Below are positions 35,953 through 46,274 of a stretch of 64,000 nt of DNA, piece after piece. Every line of letters starts with the position of its first letter. Position 1 is the first letter of the stretch. The DNA lies in assembly GCF_947496855.1 (NCBI RefSeq), contig NZ_CANMED010000002.1, forward strand, positions 1 through 64,000, read 5' to 3'. Made by a program: the position numbers and the translations under genes. This DNA is from an uncultured Aquimarina sp. GTDB taxonomy: Bacteria; Bacteroidota; Bacteroidia; Flavobacteriales; Flavobacteriaceae. The notes below the pieces were generated by a model. That model did not search any database. It was given only the letters and a program-made list of their open reading frames with translations, and had not been told where the DNA came from.

Positions 35953-36882
35953 TCAATCATCATTTTTCGGATCAGATATGATTGCATTTATGATTTTTGT
36001 ATACTTTTTGGCTCCTTTATGATTCAAATGATCAGGATCGTATAAATCGGATTCTTCTAATTTACTATCTTTTCTAAGATTTATGTAAAACACATTCCTA
36101 TTATTAGTTGCTAAATCATTGCAGGACTTCGTTATTTTATCAAGTTTATTTGAATCAAGTAATTCTAAATACCCATTATAAACAGGCATATCTACCAAAT
36201 AGACATTACAATTTACCTTTTTACAATACGCTATAATGGATTGTAGTCTAGTGATATTTTCTTTAAAATTGAATAAAAAATCTTCGTGTCGTTCTGCTGT
36301 AGCTTTGCTTTCTGTATCCAAAAGCACTCCGCTTGTATTTTCATAAAAGCTTCCCCAACCATTAGCATCACATCCTATTATCGTTCCTTTCTCTAAATAT
36401 TCCTGAATCAAAAAAACAGATTTATCAAACCGTCGTGTCATTGATAAACTATACTTTTTTAAATCAAATAAACTAATAATTGGCACATCTAACTTCATCT
36501 GACTGCGATAAAAGTATTTTCGCCATAGATCTTCTTTAGTGTTTTTTAATTGACTCAAACTATAATAACCAATGGTAATGATAACATTCTGTATGTTAGG
36601 AAGACTATCCCTATGTTTCTCGAATAGCAATTGATCAAAATATAAACTTTGGCTTATGTTTGATATATTAAATGCCTTTCCATCTAGGTATATAGGATTA
36701 ATCCCAAAAAAAGCATGAGAATCACCTAAGATCAGAGTTTCTATATCTTCATAATTCTGCGTAACCATCTTATGCTTATAAGAATAATTAGATTCTGTAG
36801 TTTTATAGAAATATTCTAAGCCTCCCCAAATGATTAGAACAGGTATTAGAAAAACGAATATTTTTTTAATAAAAACCCTCAT
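35953..36882 (-). CDS. SGNH/AlgX-like O-acyltransferase partner
   Basis: The protein has 309 residues. One N-terminal membrane anchor (about 5-22) is followed by an SGNH-like domain: GDSH at 53-56 with Ser55 as nucleophile, and DPDHLNHKGA near the C-terminus with the Asp and His of the triad. It ends 2 nt from the MBOAT gene. The MBOAT moves the acyl group across the membrane, and the SGNH protein transfers it to a polysaccharide, as AlgI and AlgJ/X do for alginate. Here the acceptor is probably a surface polysaccharide. Confidence 0.75.
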   Translation of the reverse strand: MRVFIKKIFVFLIPVLIIWGGLEYFYKTTESNYSYKHKMVTQNYEDIETLILGDSHAFFGINPIYLDGKAFNISNISQSLYFDQLLFEKHRDSLPNIQNVIITIGYYSLSQLKNTKEDLWRKYFYRSQMKLDVPIISLFDLKKYSLSMTRRFDKSVFLIQEYLEKGTIIGCDANGWGSFYENTSGVLLDTESKATAERHEDFLFNFKENITRLQSIIAYCKKVNCNVYLVDMPVYNGYLELLDSNKLDKITKSCNDLATNNRNVFYINLRKDSKLEESDLYDPDHLNHKGAKKYTKIINAIISDPKNDD

Positions 36883-36884
36883 AA

Positions 36885-38306
36885 TTAAAACTGAAAATAT
36901 ATAAAGGTTTGTAAATCTCCTGCATAATAAAACACTAAAAACACAGTGGTATAATAAATCAAATATCTAACTGATTTTAAAGATATATGTTGAATATCCA
37001 ATAAATGTTCTCTTCTTTTCTGAAACCATTCAATTAATAAATACCCCATCAACAAAACCAAAAACAACTTATTACCTTGAGGTATAGAAAAAAAGGATAC
37101 AGAAAAAATCCGATTTATGTATCCAAAAGCTTCAGTAATGGTTTCCGCTCTAAAAAACACCCAAGCAACGGTAACTATAAAAAATGTGACCCCTATTCTA
37201 AAAAAATCAATAACTACGGATTTTTGATCATCAACAAAAACGTTAAGTTTACTATACTTACCTACAAAAACTGTGCATATCAATGCACCCCCGTGAATCA
37301 ATCCCCAAAATAAAAAAGTAAGATTGGCGCCATGCCATAAACCACTTAATAAGAAAACAATTAGAATATTAAAGATCAATCTAGAATTTGAAACTCGATT
37401 CCCTCCCAAAGGGATGTATATATAATCTCTGAACCAGGTAGAAAGCGAAATATGCCATCGTCTCCAAAACTCAATCAGATTCTTTGATAAATACGGAAAG
37501 TTAAAATTTTTCATTAGATCAAATCCTAACAATCGCGCAGAGCCAATAGCAATATCAGAATAACCAGAAAAATCGCCATAAATCTGAAAGCCAAAAAATA
37601 TAGCGCCACAAAACAAAGTGCTACCTGAATATTCCGTATAATTTTCGAATAGATTATTAACGATTAACGCGCAGTTATCTGCTATTACCATCTTCTTAAA
37701 CAAACCGCCAAGAATTAATCGCAATCCATCTATACTTTTATGATAATTAAATATTCTGGTTTTCTGAAACTGCGGTAAAAGGTTCGAAGCTCTCTCGATA
37801 GGTCCAGCAACTAATTGAGGGAAAAATGAAACATATGTAAAAAATGAAACAACATCATCTGTATTATGTATCCGTCTTCTATATACATCTATGGTATAAC
37901 TCAATGTCTGAAAAGTATAAAAACTAATCCCTACAGGAAGAATAAATTGCATCGAACTGTAAGATATAGGCTTTCCGAATAACAAAAAGGTCTCTGTAAA
38001 CGTTTCTATAAAAAAATTAAAGTATTTAAAAATAAAAAGTGCACCAAGATTAAAAAATAAACTAATTCCAAATAATACTTTTCTCTGATTACCTAACGAA
38101 GATTTCAATTGTCTGGCAACTAAAAAGTCAATCAGAGAACTTAAAAATATTAATGATAAAAATCGCCAATCCCAAAAAGAATAAAACAGGTAACTTACTA
38201 TAAGGAGAAAAACATTTTGAATCCTTACCGACCGATTAAACACGAACCAATACAACACAAAAACGATTGGAAAAAACAACGCAAAATCGATAGTATTAAA
38301 TTGCAA
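36885..38306 (-). CDS. MBOAT-family O-acyltransferase (AlgI/DltB-like)
   Basis: The protein has 473 residues and about 10-11 membrane helices. The MBOAT hallmarks are the invariant His in SGLWHGANLTF, and LIEFWRRWHISLSTWFRDYIY. Family members transfer acyl groups, usually acetyl, to extracytoplasmic polysaccharides. It forms a tight operon with the SGNH protein at 35953. The polysaccharide locus beginning 1 kb further on may supply the acceptor; that connection is inferred from position only. Confidence 0.85.
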   Translation of the reverse strand: MQFNTIDFALFFPIVFVLYWFVFNRSVRIQNVFLLIVSYLFYSFWDWRFLSLIFLSSLIDFLVARQLKSSLGNQRKVLFGISLFFNLGALFIFKYFNFFIETFTETFLLFGKPISYSSMQFILPVGISFYTFQTLSYTIDVYRRRIHNTDDVVSFFTYVSFFPQLVAGPIERASNLLPQFQKTRIFNYHKSIDGLRLILGGLFKKMVIADNCALIVNNLFENYTEYSGSTLFCGAIFFGFQIYGDFSGYSDIAIGSARLLGFDLMKNFNFPYLSKNLIEFWRRWHISLSTWFRDYIYIPLGGNRVSNSRLIFNILIVFLLSGLWHGANLTFLFWGLIHGGALICTVFVGKYSKLNVFVDDQKSVVIDFFRIGVTFFIVTVAWVFFRAETITEAFGYINRIFSVSFFSIPQGNKLFLVLLMGYLLIEWFQKRREHLLDIQHISLKSVRYLIYYTTVFLVFYYAGDLQTFIYFQF

Positions 38307-38435
38307 AATGTATGTGATATGAATTCTTTGGAAAAGTACTTAAAATCAACGTGGATAAAAAAACATTTTTAATAAATACATTATTGCATAAACTTTTTAC
38401 TTTTACTAAAATTAATAAATTCAGAATCTCATATT

Positions 38436-39119
38436 ATGTCCGAACCGGTTTTAAGCCTTAAAAACGCATCCATTTATCAACGCGAAAACCTAATCCTGTC
38501 TGATGTTAACGTAGAAGTTAACAAAGGGGATTTTGTATATCTGATCGGAAAAACAGGTACCGGGAAAAGTAGTTTTATGAAAACACTTTATGGGGATATC
38601 CCTTTGATAGAAGGAGAAGGAAGTATTGTAGATTTTAATCTAAGTACCTTAAAAGAAAATCAGATCCCTTTTCTTAGAAGAAAATTAGGAATTGTTTTTC
38701 AGGATTTCAAACTACTTAATGATAGAACTGTAAAGGATAATTTGGTATTTGTACTAAAAGCTACTGGTTGGACTGATCAAAAAGCCATGGATAGTAAGAT
38801 TGATAATGTACTGGATAAAGTGGGGATGAAAACTAAGGATTTCAAGTTCCCTTATCAATTATCTGGAGGAGAACAACAACGAATCGCTATAGCCAGAGCA
38901 TTACTTAATGATCCTGAACTCATTCTTGCGGATGAGCCAACTGGAAATCTGGATCCGCAAACTTCTGTAGAAGTAATGGAAGTATTACAGGATATTAATA
39001 AAAATGGTAATACCATCTTAATGGCCACTCACGATTATGCTTTGTTACTTAAATATCCTTCAAAAACATTGAAATGCGAAGGGAATAAAGTTTTTGAAGT
39101 AGTACAACGAAAAGGGTAA
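38436..39119 (+). CDS. ftsE: Cell division ATP-binding protein FtsE
   Basis: The protein has 227 residues. Walker A is GKTGTGKSS (38-46), the signature LSGGEQQR is at 142-149, and Walker B LILADE at 162-167 leads into EPTGNLDP. Sequence and length fit FtsE, the ATPase of the FtsEX complex that controls peptidoglycan hydrolysis at division. No ftsX follows; in Bacteroidetes the two are commonly separated. A LolD-type ABC ATPase is the alternative, but the MKTLYGDIP and IVFQDFKLL blocks favour FtsE. Confidence 0.85.
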   Translation: MSEPVLSLKNASIYQRENLILSDVNVEVNKGDFVYLIGKTGTGKSSFMKTLYGDIPLIEGEGSIVDFNLSTLKENQIPFLRRKLGIVFQDFKLLNDRTVKDNLVFVLKATGWTDQKAMDSKIDNVLDKVGMKTKDFKFPYQLSGGEQQRIAIARALLNDPELILADEPTGNLDPQTSVEVMEVLQDINKNGNTILMATHDYALLLKYPSKTLKCEGNKVFEVVQRKG

Positions 39120-39355
39120 TTCTCTAAGATTACAAACCATGCACATCTAATTATTCTAAAGAATATTATAGAAGATTATATTAAGAGAATCAAAAGTGCC
39201 TTTTTAATGAATTAGATATTCAATATGAAAGTTGATGAATTATACCAAAAAATTTATCAATGTTGGAACAAGCTTTTTAAATTTTGAAGATTAATACTTA
39301 AAAGAAAATTCAATCGCCTTTGTATTTGGGATTTATAAAAATAAAGTAAGCCAAC

Positions 39356-40189
39356 TCATTTAGAATCGTCTTTCTTATAAACATGAGGATTTTCTCGAAT
39401 CCCTTTTTTGAATATTTTCCGCACTCCCATGCGAAGAGATGAATCTAGTTTTAGTATTGTATCTTTAAAAAATTGACCAGGTCTCCCCCTAAATGTAGTT
39501 ACGTGAAATGATGTTTTAGTATCTACAGATTCTGTAGAAAAATAATAATTGGAAACACAACATCGTACTTGATCTTCTTTTACCTTACTAACAGAATGCC
39601 AAGAGTTCTTGTGAGTTACCATAACCACTAATCTATTGAACTTTGAGTTTATCGATACAGGCTCGCTTTTTAATCCATTTGGCCATAATTCCAGATTCCC
39701 TCCACTACTATGCTCCCAATTTGGCGTAACATAATATAATAAATTGAGTACACGCCATAGCTTTACGTCCTTATCATGAGAATTATCTAAATGCGGATTT
39801 AAGTAATTCCCTTTCCCCATCATGGAAATTCCTCCAGCATAAAGGTTTTTATCAGGCACTACGTTATTATGACTACAAATCGTAGCAATAAGGTCGACAA
39901 TTCTATGATCTTGAAAAGCAAATATAATCTCTTCTAACAATGGATGATACTTGTTCATCTGAGCAGCTACATACTTATATTCCCGGATACTTTTCTTTAC
40001 TTTTACATCTTCGGTTCTTGGAAATTTATCAAATATGTTTCTGACCAAATCATCTGGTAGCAGATCATCTAAATAAAAATAACCAATACCTCGACTTGTC
40101 TCACGAAAGTGATTCTTTAAAACTTCTTCATTATCTTTGAGTTTTAAAAAAATAAGATCGGCTATTTTATCTCTATTGAGGTGACTCAT
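39356..40189 (-). CDS. 2-oxoglutarate/Fe(II) oxygenase (prolyl-4-hydroxylase type)
   Basis: The protein has 277 residues. The facial triad is visible: His133-x-Asp135 (PHLDNSH) and His198 (NSWHSV), with Arg209 a candidate for 2-oxoglutarate binding. The surrounding NLLYYVTPNW and SGGNLELWPNG are typical of the P4Hc/2OG-FeII_Oxy_3 group. In Bacteroidetes such enzymes often sit in polysaccharide or natural-product loci. It is divergent from the first glycosyltransferase gene at 40249, which is consistent with a role in that locus. Confidence 0.8.
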   Translation of the reverse strand: MSHLNRDKIADLIFLKLKDNEEVLKNHFRETSRGIGYFYLDDLLPDDLVRNIFDKFPRTEDVKVKKSIREYKYVAAQMNKYHPLLEEIIFAFQDHRIVDLIATICSHNNVVPDKNLYAGGISMMGKGNYLNPHLDNSHDKDVKLWRVLNLLYYVTPNWEHSSGGNLELWPNGLKSEPVSINSKFNRLVVMVTHKNSWHSVSKVKEDQVRCCVSNYYFSTESVDTKTSFHVTTFRGRPGQFFKDTILKLDSSLRMGVRKIFKKGIRENPHVYKKDDSK

Positions 40190-40248
40190 CTATCCAATTA
40201 CAATTTTGACCTAAAAATAATTATAAACTTCTAGTAAAACATATTTAA

Positions 40249-41127
40249 ATGTTATCAATTTTGATCCCGGTTTATAATTACAATGTTATTCCTTTAATTA
40301 AGGAAATTCATCGACAAGTTTCTTCATGCAATATACTTTTTGAAATAATCGTGCTAGACGATCAATCAGAGCTTCATTCTGAGGAAAATGATACTATCAA
40401 TAACATATCAGGATGTACATTTAAAAAATTATCGAAAAATATAGGTCGAAGTGCTATCAGAAATCTATTAGCTTCTAACTCTTCATATGATTCCCTTTTA
40501 TTTATTGATGCAGGAACATTTCCAAAGGATAAGAACTTTATTAGGACCTATTTAGATAATATAGATCAAAAAGTAGTAACCGGAGGAATGACTTATCTGA
40601 AAGAACCTCCGATAAAACCTTTTAAACTGCGCTGGGTTTACACCAAAAAAAGAGAGTCCCTGTCTCAAAATCAAGAAAACAAACGACCTGTTGTTTGTTC
40701 TTCTAATTTTTTAATCAATAAAGAAATTTTTGAAACTATAAAGTTTGACGAATCCCTGCAAAAATACGGATGTGAGGATGTTGTCTTTTTTGATGCAATT
40801 GTTAAAAAAGGAGTTCCAATTAAATATATCAATAATCCTGTAGTTCACGATGCCAATGACGACGCAGAAACTTTTATAAGAAAAACTGAATTTGCCGTTG
40901 AAAATTTAATTGAGTTAATCAATACTAATAAACTTCAATATGACCGATACCAGGTATCTAGTTTATACTATAAAATGAATAAAATGAAAGTTGATAAAAT
41001 GATTTCTCTAATTTTTAGAATCTCAAGAAATCTACTCAAAAGAAATTTCAATTCATCTTATCCATCTATTTTATGTTATGATTTCTATCGTTTGGGTTAC
41101 TTTTGTTTAACTAAAAATAAAACCTAG
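40249..41127 (+). CDS. GT2-family glycosyltransferase
   Basis: The protein has 292 residues. It starts MLSILIPVYNYN, with a nucleotide-binding LDDQS and the GT-A pattern NIGRSAIRN followed by FIDAGTFP, where DxD would be expected. A catalytic acidic motif is in YGCEDVVFFD. It probably adds one sugar in a surface-polysaccharide repeat. Its stop codon overlaps the GTG start of the next glycosyltransferase by one base. Confidence 0.85.
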   Translation: MLSILIPVYNYNVIPLIKEIHRQVSSCNILFEIIVLDDQSELHSEENDTINNISGCTFKKLSKNIGRSAIRNLLASNSSYDSLLFIDAGTFPKDKNFIRTYLDNIDQKVVTGGMTYLKEPPIKPFKLRWVYTKKRESLSQNQENKRPVVCSSNFLINKEIFETIKFDESLQKYGCEDVVFFDAIVKKGVPIKYINNPVVHDANDDAETFIRKTEFAVENLIELINTNKLQYDRYQVSSLYYKMNKMKVDKMISLIFRISRNLLKRNFNSSYPSILCYDFYRLGYFCLTKNKT

Positions 41128-42077
41128 TGCCTTTTTTCTCCATTATAATTCCGCTTTACAACAAAGAGAATAGCATTGCTAAAACCTTACAATCCGTTCT
41201 TAACCAAACCTATACCGATTATGAGATTGTAATTATTAATGATGGCTCTACAGATCGTAGTGAAGGGATTGTTAACGGATATAATGATAAAAGAGTACAT
41301 TGCTTTTCTACAAAAAACAACGGTGTTTCTAAAGCTAGAAACCTAGGTGTAGAAAAAGCTAAAGGAAAGCTTATTGCTTTTCTTGACGCAGATGATTATT
41401 GGTATCCGAATCATCTTGAGATAATATTCCGATTATATCAAAAATTTCCAAATGCAGGTTTATTTACTACTTCTTATGAAAAAAGATTTAATGCGCAATC
41501 TACCTTTTTAGCTAATTTCAAAAATATCGATGCAAACGGTAACGTTTTAATAATGGTTGATGACTTTTTTGAATCCAGCACTATTGACACTATTGCCTGG
41601 ACTTCTGCTTGTGCTGTTCCTAAAAAAACACTGGACACTATTGGAGTTTTTGACACCTCTATTACACACGGAGCTGGAGAAGACACGGATCTCTGGATAA
41701 GAATTGCTCTTAAATACAAAGTTGCTCTGGCGACCTATATTACTGCCACATATAATTTAGATGCAAATAATAGAATTTCAAATACAGATACACTTAAAAG
41801 AAACTTTCAAGATTTAAGTAAGTTCAAAAAAGAAGAGAAAACCAATCCAAGTTTAAAAAACTATTTAGATCAAAACAGATATGCGATTTCTTTGCTCTAT
41901 AAATCCGCTGGAGATTCTAAAACTGCTAAAAAGTATAAAGAAGAGATTGATTATAAAAACCTTAATACGAAACAGAAAATATTATTAGCTACTCCTAAAT
42001 TTCTTTACCACTTTTTTAAAATTATTAGGAACAAACTAATTTTAAATGCGGGTATCAAATTATCCGCGTTTGAATAA
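41127..42077 (+). CDS. GT2-family glycosyltransferase
   Basis: The protein has 316 residues from a GTG at 41127 that overlaps the previous stop codon by one base (TAGTG), implying translational coupling. Hallmarks are FSIIIPLYNKENSI, NDGSTDRS and the metal-binding DADD, then GAGEDTDLW for the catalytic base. The C-terminus ends convergently with, and overlaps by 18 nt, the FdtA-like gene on the other strand. Acceptor and donor are unknown. Confidence 0.85.
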   Translation: MPFFSIIIPLYNKENSIAKTLQSVLNQTYTDYEIVIINDGSTDRSEGIVNGYNDKRVHCFSTKNNGVSKARNLGVEKAKGKLIAFLDADDYWYPNHLEIIFRLYQKFPNAGLFTTSYEKRFNAQSTFLANFKNIDANGNVLIMVDDFFESSTIDTIAWTSACAVPKKTLDTIGVFDTSITHGAGEDTDLWIRIALKYKVALATYITATYNLDANNRISNTDTLKRNFQDLSKFKKEEKTNPSLKNYLDQNRYAISLLYKSAGDSKTAKKYKEEIDYKNLNTKQKILLATPKFLYHFFKIIRNKLILNAGIKLSAFE

Positions 42078-42503
42078 TGAAAAATCGTTAAAATTTCTGA
42101 TATAATCTTCTTCTTCAAAAACTTCGGAAGCCAATACTAGGCAAACTGAACCGGAAGAAAAATTCTCTAACCCTCTCCATATTCCCGATTTAATCAATAA
42201 TCCTTTATTTGGTTTATTAAGGGTAACTTTCTTTTCCTTTTTACCATCTTGTAAAATCACATCGAAACTTCCGCTTAATGCTATAAGAAATTGACACAAG
42301 TTTTTATGCGCGTGACCTCCTCTACTTGCATCACTAGGAACGTCATACAAATAATACACTCGTTTTGTTTCAAAAGGGATAACATCTTTCTCTACCACCG
42401 CTATGTTTCCTCTTGGATCTTTTATCTTAGGAATCTCAATAATCTTACAATCCTCAACGGTATTTGTGTTTTTTATCTTTTGCACGGAAGTATTGCTTGC
42501 CAT
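42060..42503 (-). CDS. FdtA/QdtA-type dTDP-4-keto-6-deoxyglucose 3,4-ketoisomerase
   Basis: The protein has 147 residues with a cupin fold: PRGNIAVVEK, RVYYLYDVPS and RGGHAHKNLCQFLIALSGSF are the FdtA (WxcM-like) signatures. FdtA-type enzymes move the keto group of dTDP-4-keto-6-deoxyglucose from C4 to C3 so that an aminotransferase can act at C3. That fits the DegT-family aminotransferase three genes upstream (44974). Its 5' end overlaps the GT4 gene by 31 nt. The product stereochemistry (galacto- or gluco-) cannot be told from sequence. Confidence 0.8.
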   Translation of the reverse strand: MASNTSVQKIKNTNTVEDCKIIEIPKIKDPRGNIAVVEKDVIPFETKRVYYLYDVPSDASRGGHAHKNLCQFLIALSGSFDVILQDGKKEKKVTLNKPNKGLLIKSGIWRGLENFSSGSVCLVLASEVFEEEDYIRNFNDFSLFKRG

Positions 42504-43579
42504 TCTGAAATTATATTTTCTATTCTAAATTTGCATACACTAGTGATCGTTCCTTCTTTACACCGTTTGTAAAAGTCCTGATCTTCTATCATTTTATTCA
42601 AAGCCTCAGTATAAGCCTGTTCATCTTTGAACGGCACTAAGATACCATTCTTACCTGTAACTATAACCTCTGAAGGACCGGATTTACAATCCACCGAAAC
42701 TACAGGTGTCCTCATAGCCAAAGATTCTATCAGAACCATTGGAAAACCTTCATAATTACTGGTCAAAGTAGTAAACAATGCGTGTTTTACATATGGAAAA
42801 GGATTTTCTAAAAATTCTTTAAAAACTATATATTCTTGTATCCCGCATGAATTAACCAGGTTTTGAATCTTTGTTTTATCTGGTCCATCACCAACTATAA
42901 AAAGTTTTATGCCTTTTTTAGGTAAGTCTGATTGCGCATATGTCCTGATTAAAAAGCTATAATTTTTAGACTCATCTAAAATTCTACCATAGGATAATAT
43001 ATACGGTTCTTCTAATATATCAACTTTAGCTTTTGATAACATATCCCAATGAGCTTCATCAAATGCATTATATATACACCTTCCTTGCTCCAGACCATAT
43101 TTTTCTTTAAAATGAATTACCGAATCCTTAGAAACCCCTACCAATTCGTATGAATTTTTATATAAATATTTACCTAAAACCTTATTATCAGGAAAATAAC
43201 TATTTAGGTTATAATTATGGACTACAAATACAGTATCTGTTTTTTGGTATACAAAAGTATTAATAAACCATTGTTTAAACCATAACGGCCGTGATGCTGC
43301 GTCAATTATATAATCAAATTGATTATTACTCAGTAGCTTTCTACTAATAATAAACTTACGCCAGCGTTTTCGTAATCCCCTATAAGCTGAAGTTAGTGAT
43401 TCGAGATTTATCAAGTTTCCTTTATAATCATATACAATATCATCCAGAATACTAATTATGGTTACATCATAACCTAAACTTACTAACATCTTTGATAAAA
43501 TAGCGCTGGATCTTTCTGCTCCTCCTACTCCTAAAGAAGAAACTACTATGCAAACTTTTATGTTATTTTTTTGAGTCAT
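42473..43579 (-). CDS. GT4-family glycosyltransferase
   Basis: The protein has 368 residues with a GT-B fold: the N-terminal SSLGVGGAERSS loop, and the nucleotide-sugar motif SNYEGFPMVLIES, where the E-x7-E pair lies, then PVVSVDCKSGPSEVI. It belongs to the large GT4 group common in capsule and O-antigen loci. The overlap of 31 nt with the ketoisomerase gene places both in one mRNA. Confidence 0.85.
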   Translation of the reverse strand: MTQKNNIKVCIVVSSLGVGGAERSSAILSKMLVSLGYDVTIISILDDIVYDYKGNLINLESLTSAYRGLRKRWRKFIISRKLLSNNQFDYIIDAASRPLWFKQWFINTFVYQKTDTVFVVHNYNLNSYFPDNKVLGKYLYKNSYELVGVSKDSVIHFKEKYGLEQGRCIYNAFDEAHWDMLSKAKVDILEEPYILSYGRILDESKNYSFLIRTYAQSDLPKKGIKLFIVGDGPDKTKIQNLVNSCGIQEYIVFKEFLENPFPYVKHALFTTLTSNYEGFPMVLIESLAMRTPVVSVDCKSGPSEVIVTGKNGILVPFKDEQAYTEALNKMIEDQDFYKRCKEGTITSVCKFRIENIISEWQAILPCKR

Positions 43580-43673
43580 TCTATAGCTAACACCTCCAAG
43601 TAAATTGGTAAGATGTGTTTAAAAAAATTCTATTTTCGAGATAACCTCGAGGAATTACAACCTCAATAAACGA

Positions 43674-44969
43674 CTAAATGCTCCTATCTGGTCCAAAAAA
43701 TGATTTTCTGAATACCAGCATCAATAATAAAAAATAAAAGACATAATTAAAAAAATACGCCATAGAAGCACCTATAAAACCAAATTGATTTATCAAATAA
43801 ACACTTGACAGATATAAAAACCCAAACGAAATGATCTCTGTAATTATATAATACCAAAACATTCTTTTAGCCAAGAACTGGTATGCTATTACTAAAGAAG
43901 TTATTTTGAAAAAATCTCCAAACAATTGCCACAAGAACAAAGGCTCCATAGCTATAAAATCATTAGAAAAAAGAATTTTTATTATAATATTTCTTAGAAA
44001 ATAGATAATCAAGAACCCAATAACAAATACAGGTAAGATAGTCTTATAAAAATTTATGACCTCCATTCTAAAATCTTTACTCCTCCTTATTTCTGCTAAT
44101 CTAGGGAGCAGATAAATCGTTAATAAAGTTGTTATAAAAAACATATATTGGCTACTTATACTTTGTATAGCCTCCCAATATCCTGCTTCTTTTGCTCCTT
44201 CTGTATTAATAATGGTATTTCTAATTCTAATAAGAATTGCGGGTAAAACTGTAGCAGATATCAAAGCCATTATAGCATAAGAACTTAATCTTTTCATGTA
44301 TTTAAAAGAAACCTTTGTAAACTGTAAAGGTTTAATGAAATTTTTGAGTTTAGTTATAACTATTATTGTTATTATAAGTGAAACTGCTGGATTTATTATG
44401 ATCGCAATAAATGCTCCTTCCAACCTATACTCCCATACCAAAAAGATAGTAACTAATAAACCTATCAGACTACTAGCTATATTAATTCCTATATATATCT
44501 TATATTTAGAATAGCCATTGATCATTGCCAGACATAATGTATTGATCGAATAAAAAGGTAACGCGATTGCTATAGCTTCAAAAATAAAGCTATAGTCATA
44601 TTGATTTCCAAAAATCAGATCATTCCAAAAACTTGGATCGAAATATAACCAAGCGGATAAAATCACAGTAATTGTAAGACAAAACAAATACGTAGTTGAT
44701 AACATTGCTGTTAACTCTTCTTTATTACTTTTAAATTCTGCTATATATTTCACAACGCCATTATACAATCCTAAGGTACCTACAGATTGTATTGAAGTTA
44801 AAACATTACGAAGATTCCCCATTAAAGCCAACCCTTCAGGACCTAAGAATATCGCTACCACTTTTAGACTTATAACACCAGTAATCATTTTTACAAAAAC
44901 ACCAATCGCATTAAAAGAGCTAACTTTAATTAAGACATTGCTTTTCAATTTTTCAAAGTAGGAATTCAC
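43674..44969 (-). CDS. Wzx-type oligosaccharide flippase
   Basis: The protein has 431 residues and about 12 membrane helices with few charged residues inside the membrane, typical of the polysaccharide transport (PST/MOP) family. Segments such as ISLKVVAIFLGPEGLALMGN and FIKPLQF are characteristic of O-antigen translocases (RfbX/WzxE-like). It should move an undecaprenyl-linked oligosaccharide from the inner to the outer leaflet of the inner membrane. It begins 5 nt after the aminotransferase gene ends. Confidence 0.85.
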   Translation of the reverse strand: MNSYFEKLKSNVLIKVSSFNAIGVFVKMITGVISLKVVAIFLGPEGLALMGNLRNVLTSIQSVGTLGLYNGVVKYIAEFKSNKEELTAMLSTTYLFCLTITVILSAWLYFDPSFWNDLIFGNQYDYSFIFEAIAIALPFYSINTLCLAMINGYSKYKIYIGINIASSLIGLLVTIFLVWEYRLEGAFIAIIINPAVSLIITIIVITKLKNFIKPLQFTKVSFKYMKRLSSYAIMALISATVLPAILIRIRNTIINTEGAKEAGYWEAIQSISSQYMFFITTLLTIYLLPRLAEIRRSKDFRMEVINFYKTILPVFVIGFLIIYFLRNIIIKILFSNDFIAMEPLFLWQLFGDFFKITSLVIAYQFLAKRMFWYYIITEIISFGFLYLSSVYLINQFGFIGASMAYFFNYVFYFLLLMLVFRKSFFGPDRSI

Positions 44970-44973
44970 TTTA

Positions 44974-46092
44974 TTAATATTGATTTAGTATCATAATTAT
45001 TTGCTCGACTTGGTGATTTTCTAATCCTATATTGAGAGGAATACTTACTACCTCTTCATGTATTCTTTCTGTAATTGGTAATGAAAGGTCAGAAAACTGT
45101 TTTAAGGCGTTTTGGTTATGCGGAGGAATTGGATAATGTATAAGGTATCCTATCCCAGATTTTTCTAAATAATCACAAAATTCAAGACGATTTGCTACTC
45201 TTATTACAAAAAGATGAAACACATGATTTTCTGAACCATCCCAAAATGGTAATTGAATTTTTTTATTTTTAATTTCTAACAAATATTTTTTTGCTATTTG
45301 TCTTCGTAGTTGGTTATCTTGCTCTAAGTCTTTTAGTTTTTCTAACAAAAATGAAGCCTGTAATTCATCCAATCTAGAGTTCACGCCTAAATAATTATTC
45401 TCATACTTTTTTGACGAACCATAATTACCTAGACTTCTTACAATAGCTGCTAATGCTCCATCATTAGTAGTCACAGCACCTGCATCTCCAAATGCTCCCA
45501 AGTTTTTAGCTGGATAAAAACTAAAAGAAGCAGCATCTCCAAGATTTCCTACAGATATTCCACTGTCGCTTTTTGCTCCGTGTGCCTGAGCTGCGTCACT
45601 AATCACTAATAAATTATTCTTCTTTGCTATTTTATTAATTTCTTTCATCTGTGCTAATTGACCGTACAAATGTGTTGGAAGAATTACTTTAGTTTTATTA
45701 GTAATATAATGCTCTATTAGATGAACATCAAGGTTAAATTCTTTTATATCTGGTTCTACTAGTACAGGCTTAAGTCCTGAGTATTTAATAGACAAAATAG
45801 TTGCTATAAAAGTATTTGCTGCTACCAATACCTCATCACCGGTATTTATTTTACCTAATTCTATATACCCCCTCAGAATAAGTGTAAGCGCATCCAAACC
45901 ATTCCCCACTCCAACACAGTATTTTGTACCGCAAAACTGGGCATAGGCATGCTCAAATTTGGTTACAAAACCTCCTCTAATATAAGTTCCTGAATCTAAG
46001 AAATCAGAAAAACGTTTTTTTAGTTTTTCGTGATAACGACCATTAATCTTATACAGATCTAAAAAAGGAATCGACGGTTTATGGTTTGTCAT
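44974..46092 (-). CDS. DegT/DnrJ/EryC1-family sugar aminotransferase (FdtB-like)
   Basis: I place the start at the ATG at 46092 (372 residues; [13 protein letters not shown]), the usual start position of the family; the frame opens 14 codons earlier at 46134. The PLP lysine is Lys196 in [16 protein letters not shown]. The sequence is closest in type to FdtB/QdtB-like enzymes, which aminate dTDP-3-keto-6-deoxyhexose, in keeping with the FdtA-like enzyme in the same run. A TATCTTTG promoter lies about 100 nt upstream. Confidence 0.85.
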   Translation of the reverse strand: MTNHKPSIPFLDLYKINGRYHEKLKKRFSDFLDSGTYIRGGFVTKFEHAYAQFCGTKYCVGVGNGLDALTLILRGYIELGKINTGDEVLVAANTFIATILSIKYSGLKPVLVEPDIKEFNLDVHLIEHYITNKTKVILPTHLYGQLAQMKEINKIAKKNNLLVISDAAQAHGAKSDSGISVGNLGDAASFSFYPAKNLGAFGDAGAVTTNDGALAAIVRSLGNYGSSKKYENNYLGVNSRLDELQASFLLEKLKDLEQDNQLRRQIAKKYLLEIKNKKIQLPFWDGSENHVFHLFVIRVANRLEFCDYLEKSGIGYLIHYPIPPHNQNALKQFSDLSLPITERIHEEVVSIPLNIGLENHQVEQIIMILNQY

Positions 46093-46191
46093 TATCAAAA
46101 AATATCTAACTACACTTATTAATCTTTTGCGCACAAAAGGATTCGATAAGATTCTGTTTTAATTATTAAAGTATTAAAAATACCTTTACGA

Positions 46192-46199
46192 CAAAGATA
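46192..46199 (-). promoter_or_regulatory. -7 element upstream of the aminotransferase-flippase run
   Basis: TATCTTTG on the minus strand matches TAnnTTTG; no clear TTG is seen at -33. It would drive the four-gene run from 46092 down to 42060. Confidence 0.4.
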
Positions 46200-46274
46200 T
46201 TTTTTTTTGTGTAAGCCCCTAAAAAGGTGAGATAATTTTTTTAGAGTCTTTAGTAAAGGTTTAATATTGCTTTA